Part shown: one piece after another, positions 19,961-30,600 of the stretch | Layout of the letters: each line of letters begins with the position of its first letter | Numbering within the stretch: position 1 is the stretch's first letter | NCBI GenBank assembly: GCA_921293015.1 | Contig: OV121081.1 | Span: 55,081,877-55,145,876, forward strand | From: Phorcus lineatus | Lineage: Eukaryota > Mollusca > Gastropoda > Trochida > Trochidae | Reading direction: 5' to 3' | DNA: 64,000 nt | Translations under genes and position numbers: made by a program | Notes under the pieces: generated by a model | Database searches by the model: none | Told to the model about the DNA's origin: nothing | Seen by the model: only the letters and a program-made list of their open reading frames with translations

Positions 19961-22900
19961 CTAAGTAGAGTTAAATACGAAGTTGTCTTAAAACTTAAAG
20001 CAAAAGATGATTCTATTTGGCATTAGGATGTTTTGTTAAAACAAGAGAACAAATATTTGCAACCGAAGAATGTTAAAATTTCAAAATTAATTCGAAAACA
20101 TGCATTATGGAATATTTTTAATATGAGAATATGATATGAGCATGCTAATGAAGATAATATTGTTTCTTCATCATTATCGGATGATATAATATGCACTTTA
20201 ACACATACTTTCCCGCGAAGACGCACGAGATTGTTATGGTATCGTCTTGCCGTACACGTGTGTTTGGGGTGATCGACAGTAGCTTGGGTTTAACCTCCTC
20301 CGGTCCTGTAAGCACACATCGCCATTGATCTAACTTCATTAAATGAAATTATACCGTTTGTAAATATTTCAAATCAATCCATGGTATTGATGTCACTTTA
20401 CTGTGTCAACAGTGGAATATTTTCAAGAATCAACTGCTCTTTGACTGTCCTGGCGAGGAGGGATGTGAGGTTTTTAATGTTTGAAATTCTTATGATGTAG
20501 AGTGTGGTCTGTTTGTTTCAGTTATGAGAAATCTAAAACTTTTGAAAGTGTGTTAGTCATGTTTCGAACAATCATACATCCGACTTTTAAACCAGCGTTT
20601 TTATCCACATGCAAAGATGTCTTAAGAATTTTAAAATGACAGTTAAAAAGTCATGTTTTAAGCATGAGAATATATAAAGAGGAGTGGATCGGTAAATAAT
20701 AACCAACGGATAAAATCGTTGATTATTTTTCACAGGATTAATCATGGTATTTTCCTGCAGGTATTTAAGCACCTAGATCAACATAGATGACTAACACTAC
20801 GTATATTTAATTACTTTATCACTTACGTAAATCTGTTATCTAAAATTTATGAAAACATTGCATTCTTCTTAGCCTTCAATTTTGAAATTCAAATAACCAC
20901 ATCCCTATCCTCTTTAGTACGTTATGCCCAAAAACGTTTCATAAAGATCACGTGAAATTTGCCTGTGGACATACACAATATTGAGTGATTGCATAGGGCA
21001 GGAGGATTGCATATACAGTTAATAAAGGGCCTTTTTGAGCTCTTGGGTCATCTTCTTAACAATGTGAATTTAAAAGGACAGTAGCATGTTTTTTAAGATG
21101 AATAAAAAGATATCACATGATATCAAATAAATAAACTAACAGGCAAAAGAAAGGTTTCACTTATTTTTCAAGTCTGTAGAATAAAAACAAATGCAGAATT
21201 CTAACGATTTTATAATAAACAGAAATCATTTTCCAATATTCCCTTTAGAAAGCATCCAAATATCGACATTTAATTTTCCCCAATACACAAGGAAAGAGAC
21301 AGGGGGTCATTATAAAAAATTACACAAATGTGTAGTTAAAAGACAAGGGCACAGAAACTCTCAGTAGTCACTTGATTCAATGAGTCTGTCATCAGTAGCG
21401 ATTGGGAACACCCTGGGCAAGTACACGCCTCCTCATTGAAGTCGTCAGGGGTCGGATGTCGTCAGCAGGATCTTGTTCCATATGTTTAACATTGGTTGCT
21501 CAAGTTCCTGTTGATTGTTTGGAGGTGGCACCAGATGTCATGGCGGTCAAGGTGATCCCAAAGGTGTTAAATGGGATTCATATCTGGCGAAACGGCAAAA
21601 CAGTGACGTTGGCGTTCTCGAGGTAGTCGCTAACCATTCCGGCAGTGTGAGGTCTCGCTTTGTCGTGTTGCAATATCAGTCTTCTTGGCTGTTGTTGGAT
21701 GCAAGGAACGACGATAGGTCTCAGTGCCTCATCAATGTATCGCTGGCCAGTCAGATTCCTCGCAGAACCACCAGCGGCGGCGTCATTTGGCCACAAATTC
21801 CCACACCATGATGCCCTCGCCTCAAAACGGGTGAACCTCTCTCATGCAGTTTGGCGCGAGACGCTCGCCCCTTCGTCGATTAACTCGAACTCTGCCATCG
21901 TTTCTGAATAGGTCAAACCTGCTCTCGTCTGTAAACAGCAACCTCTCCCAGTCACGTCGCTGCCACCGGCGTACAGTACGTGTCCCTCATAATCAGCGTT
22001 GACGGTGTAAACGGATCAAAGCCTTTCCACGAAATAAATCTTTTTAAAAAACGTGCTAACGCCCTTTTAAATACATCTGCAAGACATTTGATGTTGGACT
22101 ATATCTACAACCTAAAGATTTGCTTTGCCAAATTGATAAAATGACTCACCATTCGGCTTGGAGACATCTAGTTCAGTAGTATGTCTGAACGACAATGACC
22201 CGCCCGGCACGTTGAATGCACATTTGTATATGCCAGCATCATCAGCCTCAACATACACAAAGTACAGTTTACCTGGACACACAAAAATTCTATTAATCAA
22301 GATACATATACAAGCCAGCTGGACTGTTCTTTGGACAAATACTGACCACTAAAACTCTACCTATGACCAGTTGTCATATGATTGATCCGGATTGGTGTAC
22401 AAGGTTACAGTTGTTGTAAAGCTATCAAGGCCGGTCAGCGATTGAGCGTGGACGCAGACTCTTGCACAAGACATGTGAGACTACAACCACACCCGTCGCT
22501 ACTGAACAAGTGTCAATGCAGGGATATGATGACAACTCAGCTGATAATATATCAGTCAAACTTACCTCAGCTCATATATAACTTGAACAACTTCGATGTG
22601 TAGAAAGTGTTAACGGAACATCAGGAAAACCAAAAATCATAGGAAATTTAGCCAATTTGGTTTAGGGAAATAAAGACGTATATCTTAATATAAGATTGTT
22701 TTTGCCGTTTGCAGGACATTATTTATTTGATTTTAAATAGAAGCTATTCTAAAAGGATCATCCAAGTACTGTATGTTACAAGAATTCCATGGATTTTAAA
22801 GATGTTTACATTAAAATGTCCGCATGCAGTTTTCATCTAATATAAACCACTTAATTTCACAACAACTGATAATCTAGTTGAGTAATGCGATGTTTTCTTG

Positions 22901-24564
22901 TCTGAAAAAAATATCCAATACATAACATAATATTTCAAATTTGAATAAATCAACCTCTAAACTTTAACCCATGCTTTTAACCCCCCGCTCGCTTGACATG
23001 TTAACAAACTACAAAAAAACTGGTTATTTCAGCGTTAGCTTTTAATGGTATGTTGTTTAAGTATTGTGGATTAATAATTGGTGCTTTCTTCCCAATTTTA
23101 CCTTTTTCATTATTTCATTTAATTCATAACACTTTAGTGTAAAATTTCATTTGGACAAAGGGTAATTTGTTTAAAACGCTTTGTTAATTAGGGTAAAACT
23201 GTTTACCACTTAGGACACGCTTTCTTTTATCAGGGACGATCTGGTCTGGTTTTGCCTTTTCCCCTTCTCCAACCATCTTGTACCATCCCTGGAACTTATG
23301 TTCATCATCTTCGGTGATACAGTTCAAAGATACAGACTCGGACTCTATGACGCTCACCGTTTTTCCATCGCTTCCTGTAATTTGTTTCATCTCTTATAGA
23401 GGCATTCTTAACGGGATGATCAACTTTCTTATGTAAGATCAATGGTCCTTACAGGCTTTTAATATGTACTTCTGTTAAGGATGATTGCCGAAACATCGAT
23501 AAAGAGTGATATCCATCAGATATGTTATTAAACATTATATAGGTTTGTCGAACATTGACCTTGTGATTACGAACAAGCTGTTCATCAGCATAAAATTCAA
23601 CCTGTTCAAATGTCTTTCGAAATAAACATTCAAACTAATCTATGGTTACTGATGACCTCAACTTGTATTATCATATGGAGAGGCTCATATTGCTATTAGA
23701 TAAAGCTAAACGAGACTCGATTAAATGAAATATTTCCTGCTTAAGGGCATGAAACCGCTTTTCGTGAGCTATGCTGTATATTTAAAGTGGCAGTAGCACG
23801 TTCATAATTTGAACAAAATGATGTCACGAAAACAAAACTAGATGTTACCAATTGAAAGCTAATGCAATATTCTTGTAATGTAAAAAGTAGCTCTCAAATG
23901 AATGTAACATGTTCGGTTAAGCTACGAAAATCCATCTGCCTACCTTAAATGATTTAAAGGTGTTAACATTAAAATGGTTGCCAGCAGATTTCTCTTGACA
24001 TTTCAAAATGTCTCTACGAATATTGATAAGCGGACTGAGTAATGAGGTGATTGAACATCTTGTAGATAATGCTTTTGATGTAAACATATATTTATAATGG
24101 AACATTTTTAGAAATAAAAACATTTTGAAAAGGTTATACTGCCCCTGTGAGGTGAGTTGCATGAAAGAGAGGCTGTAAATGAGATTACAGCCATACCTTT
24201 CGACATTCCAACTATTTTGAAAAAAATACATCTAATTCTCATTATTATCATCAATGTTCAACGTAATTTACATCATTGTTCAACTTAAATTACATCATTG
24301 TTCAACGTAAATTATATCATTGTTCAACGTAAATTATATCATTGTTCAACGTAAATTACATCATTGTTCAACGTAAATTATATCATTGTTCAACGTAAAT
24401 TATATCATTGTTCAACGTAAATTATATCATTGTTCAACGTAAATTACATCATTGTTCAACGTAAATTACATCATTGTACATCAACGTATATTCAAGGCGT
24501 ACTCACCACGGCAGAATACAATTAACAGCATGAGACCGCATAAAGCGTTAATTTTAAAGGCCAT
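19812..24564 (-). CDS. Ig-domain cell-surface receptor A (gene span, five clear exons)
   Basis: Spliced on the minus strand: 24564-24507, 23374-23207, 22272-22150, 20305-20209, 19960-19812. All junctions use AG/GT and keep frame. The product begins with a signal peptide (MAFKINALCGLMLLIVFC), then a V-like Ig domain with C (VSLNC), W (GWYKM) and DDAGIYKC split over two exons, then a C2/I-like Ig domain with C (TISCVF), W (EVTWYY) and GNYTCEG split over two exons. The role of such proteins is cell-surface recognition or adhesion; the ligand is unknown. It lies directly downstream of the paralogue receptor B on the same strand, a tandem pair. The membrane part may be the exon at 468-576 far downstream, with an optional stalk exon at 13134-13244. 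It could otherwise be a secreted form if a stop follows in an unspliced transcript. Confidence 0.8.
20209..20305 (-). CDS. receptor A exon 4: first half of Ig domain 2
   Basis: 97 nt, the same length as exon 4 of receptor B. Acceptor GCTTACAG|GA, donor GGGAAA|GTATGT. Encodes PKLLSITPN ... DDTITISCVFAGK with the first Ig cysteine. Confidence 0.85.
21400..22010 (-). pseudogene. Tc1-type transposase relic in receptor A intron 3
   Basis: On the minus strand, fragments of a DD34E transposase in several frames: RRVL-like and FTDES-like remnants near 21950, then ARNLTGQRYIDEALRPIVVP and LQHDKARPHTAGMVSDYLE (about 21600-21780), where the D of HDKARPH is the second catalytic aspartate. Multiple stops and frame changes show it is dead. 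Its left edge reads RPLTTSMRRRV near 21430. Confidence 0.8.
22150..22272 (-). CDS. receptor A exon 3: second half of Ig domain 1
   Basis: 123 nt. Acceptor GTCCAG|GTAA, donor GAATG|GTGAGT. Encodes GKLYFVYVEADDAGIYKC..., ending ELDVSKPNG; the DxGxYxC motif of a V-type fold. Paralogous to 30692-30811. Confidence 0.88.
23207..23374 (-). CDS. receptor A exon 2: first half of Ig domain 1
   Basis: 168 nt, phase 1 to phase 1. Acceptor AATTACAG|GA, donor AAGTG|GTAAAC. Encodes SDGKTVSVIESESVSLNC, then KFQGWYKM, with the first Ig cysteine and tryptophan. Confidence 0.85.
24251..24480. repeat. 22-bp minisatellite in receptor A intron 1
   Basis: About ten head-to-tail copies of CATTGTTCAACGTAAATTAY (22-bp period). 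They differ mainly by AC/AT in one position and one diverged first copy. Confidence 0.95.
24507..24564 (-). CDS. receptor A exon 1: signal peptide
   Basis: ATG at 24564-24562 preceded by GAAAGAGAT; donor CCGTG|GTGAGT. Encodes 19 residues with a hydrophobic core (LCGLMLLIVFC), a classic cleavable signal peptide. It ends in phase 1, as does exon 1 of receptor B. Confidence 0.82.
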
Positions 24565-25314
24565 ATCTCTTTCTCCTGTTTGCTCTACTCATCCGACAAC
24601 ATCCGACTGGTAATCCTCATTTAGAACTTCCATCGAGGTTAATAAAACGACAGAGTTTCATATTGTGCATTCATAGATACAAATCAAAGTTTCGGTTTCG
24701 TGTTCCTTGGATTTTAGAGGATTGAATTCTAAAATGTGTCGTTATTCCTAAGGAATCAATTGTATCGTTTTTCATTGCTGTGTGTTATTGTAAAATTAGT
24801 TCGAGGAAAATATATAGTTTTTATGTCCTAGTCTAGTAGCAGTTTCTGAGACCCGTACATCTATATTTTATAAACCTTTTTTTAGTATTCAAACAAACGT
24901 GTTTAAATAGTCTGAGTCGCATGCTTTGTTTCATGGATTCTTAAATCATGGAGACCTAGACATTTTTATTTTTTGCCCAAACTTTTCATAAACAAAAGGT
25001 GAAAGAATATGTTGGGATTTGTATCCAATAGGATTGATTGTTTAATGCAATATTGTGTTTACAGTCAGGCGGACAGCTGAACTCTACAGTCATCATTTTT
25101 ATGCAACATGGATGAATTTAATTAAGGGCTGAGTTTACAAAAACATCATGTATATCAATCAATTATCAGGTGAGGTGATTCGGGGTTTAAAGCCGCTTTC
25201 AACAACATTTCACATGTATCACAGCTGCTAGTATCATTAAAGTGAAAAAGCCCGCAACACCCATATGGCTATGCATTACAATGAAATCTGCGGCGCAACT
25301 TTCTCGTGTGATGG

Positions 25315-25405
25315 CTTCTGCACACGTCCGGTAAAAAACATTTTCTCGAATGAAAAAAATTCTTTTCACGAGAGGTAAATTTGGTGAGGGTTTCTACTAA
25401 AGGTA
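25315..25405 (+). repeat. end of a dispersed element (CTTTAG..CCTCACC family)
   Basis: TTCACGAGAGGTAAATTTGG followed by TGAGGGTTTCTACTAAAG is the reverse complement of the end found at 55458-55495. Only this one end is recognised here. Confidence 0.5.
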
Positions 25406-25610
25406 GGCGACACCGGAGCTTCGAGTATAGGCTGGAACTAGCGATCGATGGGTGCTGCGCTGAAATTTAGTGCAGCATTGCACCCATACCTTACTCTACT
25501 GCAGACAAAGTTGTCGAGTCTCTGGCGGGATCCGGACCGGTAACCTCATGATTCGAAGCCGAAAGCGCTAACCACTGCACTATTCTGCTCTGCATCAACT
25601 ATCAGACATC
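25390..25610 (-). repeat. tRNA-derived SINE
   Basis: Read on the minus strand: TAGTGCAGTGGTTAGCGC (A-box region) and GGTCCGGATCCC (B-box region) at tRNA-like spacing, followed by a body containing GCAATGCTGCACTAAATTTC and CGCTAGTTCCAGCCTATACT. A degenerate relative of the body is at 58925-59020. Confidence 0.6.
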
Positions 25611-26789
25611 ACTTGTCAAAAAAGATGTTTATGGCATAGACTAGGTTGTTAGGGTCAAATACGTCAAATGTTACTAATGGTGTCAACTTATCAAGAAATA
25701 ATGACTGTTGGTGATATTACCATTTTAATGCCACTTGGTTCCATAAGGGTTACATTGAAACGATTTCAGTCATGATTAATGATCGAAAACATGACATTAA
25801 GGATTTTTATGAAAGATACTTTTTTGTCATTTGAGACAAAAACAACGTCTTGGGGAAACAATCAAAGTTCCAGCTGATAACATCATTTTAAGGAAACATT
25901 AATTTTAATATCTTATACAAGTATAATCGTGTCTATAGCATGATTATAAATATTGTTTTTAAGGAAGAAATCTAAAAAGCTTCATTAAAAAAATTTCATT
26001 TCAGGATCTAAAGGTAAGTTCATTTGATTTGTACATTTAGAGGAATATTAAAGAGTTGAAGAAAAGGAACTAGTAAATGAATAAATATGAGAGGTTAAAC
26101 TATCTGCACCGTTGACACTTATAAACGTGACTATAATATTCACAAGTTTACTCTCTATTTCTGTAACCAAAATCACTAGTGTTGCAATTTCAAATGAAAA
26201 TGACAAAAAAATGTGTTTTGTTTTTATGTTTATTTAATAAAAAAAAACCCATTTATTAGATACATGGAAAGCAATGGGCAACATTCTCAGTTTCAAATAG
26301 CTTCTAGTATTCCTTGGATGCATTTGTGATCCTGCTTTGGAGATGTTACCTTTGCAAACAGCAACCCGGTGATCCAGGCCTTCCTGAGCAACTACATTTT
26401 CCCGTTTTGATGGTCTTCAGACCTTTGACCCCATTCCTACTATAAACTGAGACGACTGACTGGATGAAATCTAAGTAAGCCGTGCAATCAGCTACGCCGT
26501 TTCAAAAGTTATCATTCTCCAAGCCTTGGTCAGTTCAGTTAATTTCAGGAAAAATATACATTATGCGAAATAAAACTCACTCATATATATGCGACTGAAT
26601 TACAGTATCGACCTCTATGATAGCAAGCAAGCCTACCATGCAAGAAGTGTATTCGTTTGTTTAAATATGGCAGATAGTTTCTGTTGTTGCTGAAGGGATG
26701 AGCCGAAACCACAGAAAGAGCTCGTATCTAAGCAGTGGTTAGCATAGGATGAGACTTGGGCAATCGTTTGGGGGATATAATGCATTCCC

Positions 26790-27615
26790 CTAAGCTTCTG
26801 ATTCGCCGACTGTTTTGTTTCCTGCCATTTCTGTATCAATGGTTTCCTTTTCTTCAGAGCTCTTTCCACATATATTAGTCTCCCTATCAGACTTGTAGTT
26901 GTTTCCATTACCTCCAGCGGTGACGACAACTCCGATGGCCTTTGACGCTTCACCCTCCAAACCCTGATCATTTACCGTCTCTTCTGTCTTTTCCTTACTG
27001 CTCCCTTGTTTCTCCTGTTCACAAGGTGCGAATACTTCATTCATTCTGCGGTTTTCAGTTTGTACAGCACTGTCACCATAGCTTTCTATCTCTTCTTTCT
27101 CGTCTCCACAACTATTCGTTCGTCCTTCTTTTAGATCCATCCCATTAGTGCCTTTTTCTTTATTTCCTATGAAATCACCGTTACCTGCACTCTTGTGTCC
27201 TACCTCGGCCGGGTGATTGTTCTTCTCTCGAGATTTCTTTCCACTGCTCTCTGTCTCTTCATCCTTCCCCCCGTAGTCATCGTTCCCCTGTACGCACTTC
27301 AAGTCTGCTTCTATCTCCTCTGCGTGTTTAACCTCGTTCTCTCCTGTCCAATCTTTCTGGTTGTCATGGTTTTCTGTTTCCTCTCGCATAAGTGTATGAC
27401 TATCGATTTCCTCTTGTACATTCTCGCAGTTGTCTATTTCAAGTTTTTGGGACTCTCCTGAAGGATCTTCGTGCTTCTTCGTCTCCGATGTGTTGCTCGT
27501 CTCCGCCTCCTCATGGATCATCCTGTATCCTTCCGCCTCCTCCTCATGGACCATCCTGTATCCTTCCGCTTCCTTCCTCAGCATGATACGTCTCTTCCGC
27601 TTCCAGGAGCACCAC
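26790..27615 (-). CDS. receptor B exon 7: cytoplasmic tail
   Basis: Acceptor TTGCCACAG|GTGG at 27616; open to the stop at 26790-26792. Starts WCSWKRKRRIMLRK (basic, just inside the membrane), then a duplicated EAEGYRM block giving two YxxPhi sites 11 residues apart, then a long low-complexity tail rich in E, K, N, G and D, without a known domain. The ATG at 27662 lies in the intron and is not used in this model. Confidence 0.82.
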
Positions 27616-30600
27616 CTGTGGCAACTATACGAATGAATGATAATTAAAAGGGGGTCATTCAAGACAATGTAATCAAGTTAGTCGTAGGCGCTAGGCGCAC
27701 ACTGTATCTATCTAAGATTGTATCACAAAAGTTTGGTCATTTTCCAGTTTTTCGAGATATAATTGTCAACAATAAAGGAATGTGTTTTCACACCTGGGCG
27801 AAAAACACAAGGTTAACGTTCGTATTTCCTTCAAATGAAACTAATCCTGATACAAAGGCTTTTAATAAGATAACTTACTTGCTTATAGGAGCAAACAGTA
27901 AAATCTATGCAACACTTTCAGAAATCATGTTCAATAATGGAATTGTTATCATTTCGTACATATTTATAACAAATATCAATATCAAGAGTCATGACATTTT
28001 ACACATTTTTACATTCTCGACGGATACCATGTTTATCTCATGGTATGAAGAATAATTTATATTTTCACGGGTTTCTATGCAACGTATGTAAATAGTATTA
28101 TATATTTGTTTCAGGATATGAAATAGTTGACATTTAACGATAAATGTCTTATACTCTATTTATCATAGAAAATAGTATATCTGGAAAACGCTTATACTTA
28201 ACGTTACCAAAGATTGGTAACATGACCTTATGTTGACATTTCCATGGGAGCTGATAAGTCCAGATTAAAATTTTTTTTGTTTTCATTACTTTTTTTTATT
28301 TTTGGGTGGGACAACTTTTTTGACCACGAGAATAGTACCTTGAAACTAAAGATTATGTGGTTCAACTTGTTTAAAAATTTGTTACAGCATGCTCGAAAGG
28401 ACATTAATTAATTACATTAATATGTGAATAAATAAGAAAGCAGTATTTAGGATGAAGTATAAAGCCTTACCATCGACCTATAGCTAAAGCGGTTATAAGC
28501 CCCATGACTCCTAATCCAGCCCATATCCACTTGAGAAGGTTTCTTCTCCTATAACCTTAACAAAGGAAAGGAAGAATGAGCACAGTTTACAAGACATATA
28601 CTACTTTTGTTGTGGAAAAATGAAAGAGACATGATATTTTTCCTATCGTTTTCAGAAATGAAATGACGTAACCATCTTCAAAGAGGCCATTATCATGGGA
28701 CGAAATTATCAATTATCTGCCGTCATACTTTACTGCGGTCAGTCGTTGATATATTCCTTTTGTAAGTGTCCATATGTGAATGAAAGATTTATGAAATATT
28801 CTTGGATCTCTAACTATTCAATACTTTTTTTACAAAGTTTAGAAATATGTTTAACAAATTCATTAGAAGGTCTTTAAATCCCCAAAAGGTATGAAATTCC
28901 CTGACTGCATTGTCTTCTGGGAAACTCAGGTGTTCCGGAAGTTCAAATTACAACATAAGAAGGTTTTCATTTCGATCAGAGTGTAACCACAGGCGCCAGA
29001 CTCTGAATGTACAATATCATGTAAGTATATATACTTGTAGCAGTATAACATAAACAAGGTATGACACAGTCGTGTCTACAGGGGGATCTATTGTAAATTC
29101 AGGGTTTGGCGCCTGTGAGTGTAACTTACTGATCAAAATAATGTCTTGTCTCTCTTTGCCCGCGCTATTCTCTCCTATGCAGGTATATTTTGTGGTAGGA
29201 GGGATGTTTTCCGACGGATTGAGGGTGCTTTTCATACCATCCGTCTGTACACCCGTTATAACAATCTCATCATTATGCAACCACGTGATGTTGGGTATTG
29301 GTCTGTAACATAAACATTATTTGTAAATATACAACGACATGTACATACATCACCTTGCTGCATTTTATCAATGCTGAACTGGAGAGTGCTTCATTCACAC
29401 CAAGAATTTTTACGCGTTGTATAATTGCTGTTTTCACATAAATATCTTTGTACGTGATTAATTAAGACTAAAAATTCATAACTGAGTATAAAATTTGATT
29501 GAAACAGTTTATAAAAATTAAATTGAATTATTTGCTTAATGTTCTTCTATGAACTCATTTGTGTTAATAATCTCACATGAGTGAAACGCCACTAATGTTG
29601 GCAGCCTGTTAAATGAATCTAAATTTGTTGTTTTGCTGTAATTTGTTTTTGCATAATTGAAATTTTCAATGAAACTAGAAATCAACAGTATGTTAAATTT
29701 CAAAATTTGAATTTGTAAGAAATAAAGTTCTCTGGATTATAAAGGGTAAGAAATGTATACTGTCGTATAAATGCCGTCGACATGCTACGGCCTTTATCCC
29801 GTTTCAATTTGCACTCTTCAAACCTTTAATAAGCCAATGAACAAACACATTATTAAATTAAGACAAGTATGACTCTATGTTTTACAAAAGCTTTAATACC
29901 TTCCAGCGAAAACACAGGTGAGTTCCTTGGGATGTAGATTCGATCTAGTCATATTACCACTACTCCATAACAGCTGTGGTTTTGTCTGATTTGAACCTGA
30001 AATAGTTATAATTCTGTATGTCCTAGCACTAAGATAGGGAGCTGTCTTACATTTATATATTAAACCTTTTAAAGATAACCCTTGATTATGAATTTATGTT
30101 TGAGAAGATTCTAGAGTCATTCTGGGTTAATTGTTGTAGTTAAAGAGCCACTCAGTGATTTTCATAAGATATTATTTACCTTTGATACGAACCTAAATGC
30201 CATATGTGGTGATATAAAATCAAAATATCAAAAGACATATAAATGACAAATACTGGTTTTCCATGAAAATCTAAAAAAACAGCCTTATAAATGCACAGAG
30301 GTGTAGATATCACGTCCCATATACATGGATACTAGTTATATAACCTAACAAACACTATCAACTCCTAACTGCCCTCCTGGCAGTTTTAGATAAGTCTCCA
30401 AAATTACGTTTGACTATTTGACGCGCGCCACTGTCCGGTTTTCGATCATAATTACGACGCTCTACCTTCATCTACCTGTCACTGTGAAATAACAATAAGC
30501 TTTAAAATGTGTCTTTTAGGTAACAGTCGATACTTCGCGATCAAATGACATTATTGATCTAGTTTGACATACATGACTCCAACAACTCACGGAGTGGCTC

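Larger units (their letters stand above)
24565..26789. other. spacer between receptors A and B
   Basis: Contains the receptor A promoter region by position (no core motif claimed), a SINE at 25390-25610, a dispersed CACGAGAGGTAAATTTGGTG element at about 25367, and the 3' flank of receptor B. No further gene is seen. Confidence 0.5.

Noticed and set aside
27195-27636. Several plus-strand frames with Cys/Phe/Ser-rich peptides
   Set aside because: Antisense shadows of the acidic cytoplasmic tail exon of receptor B.
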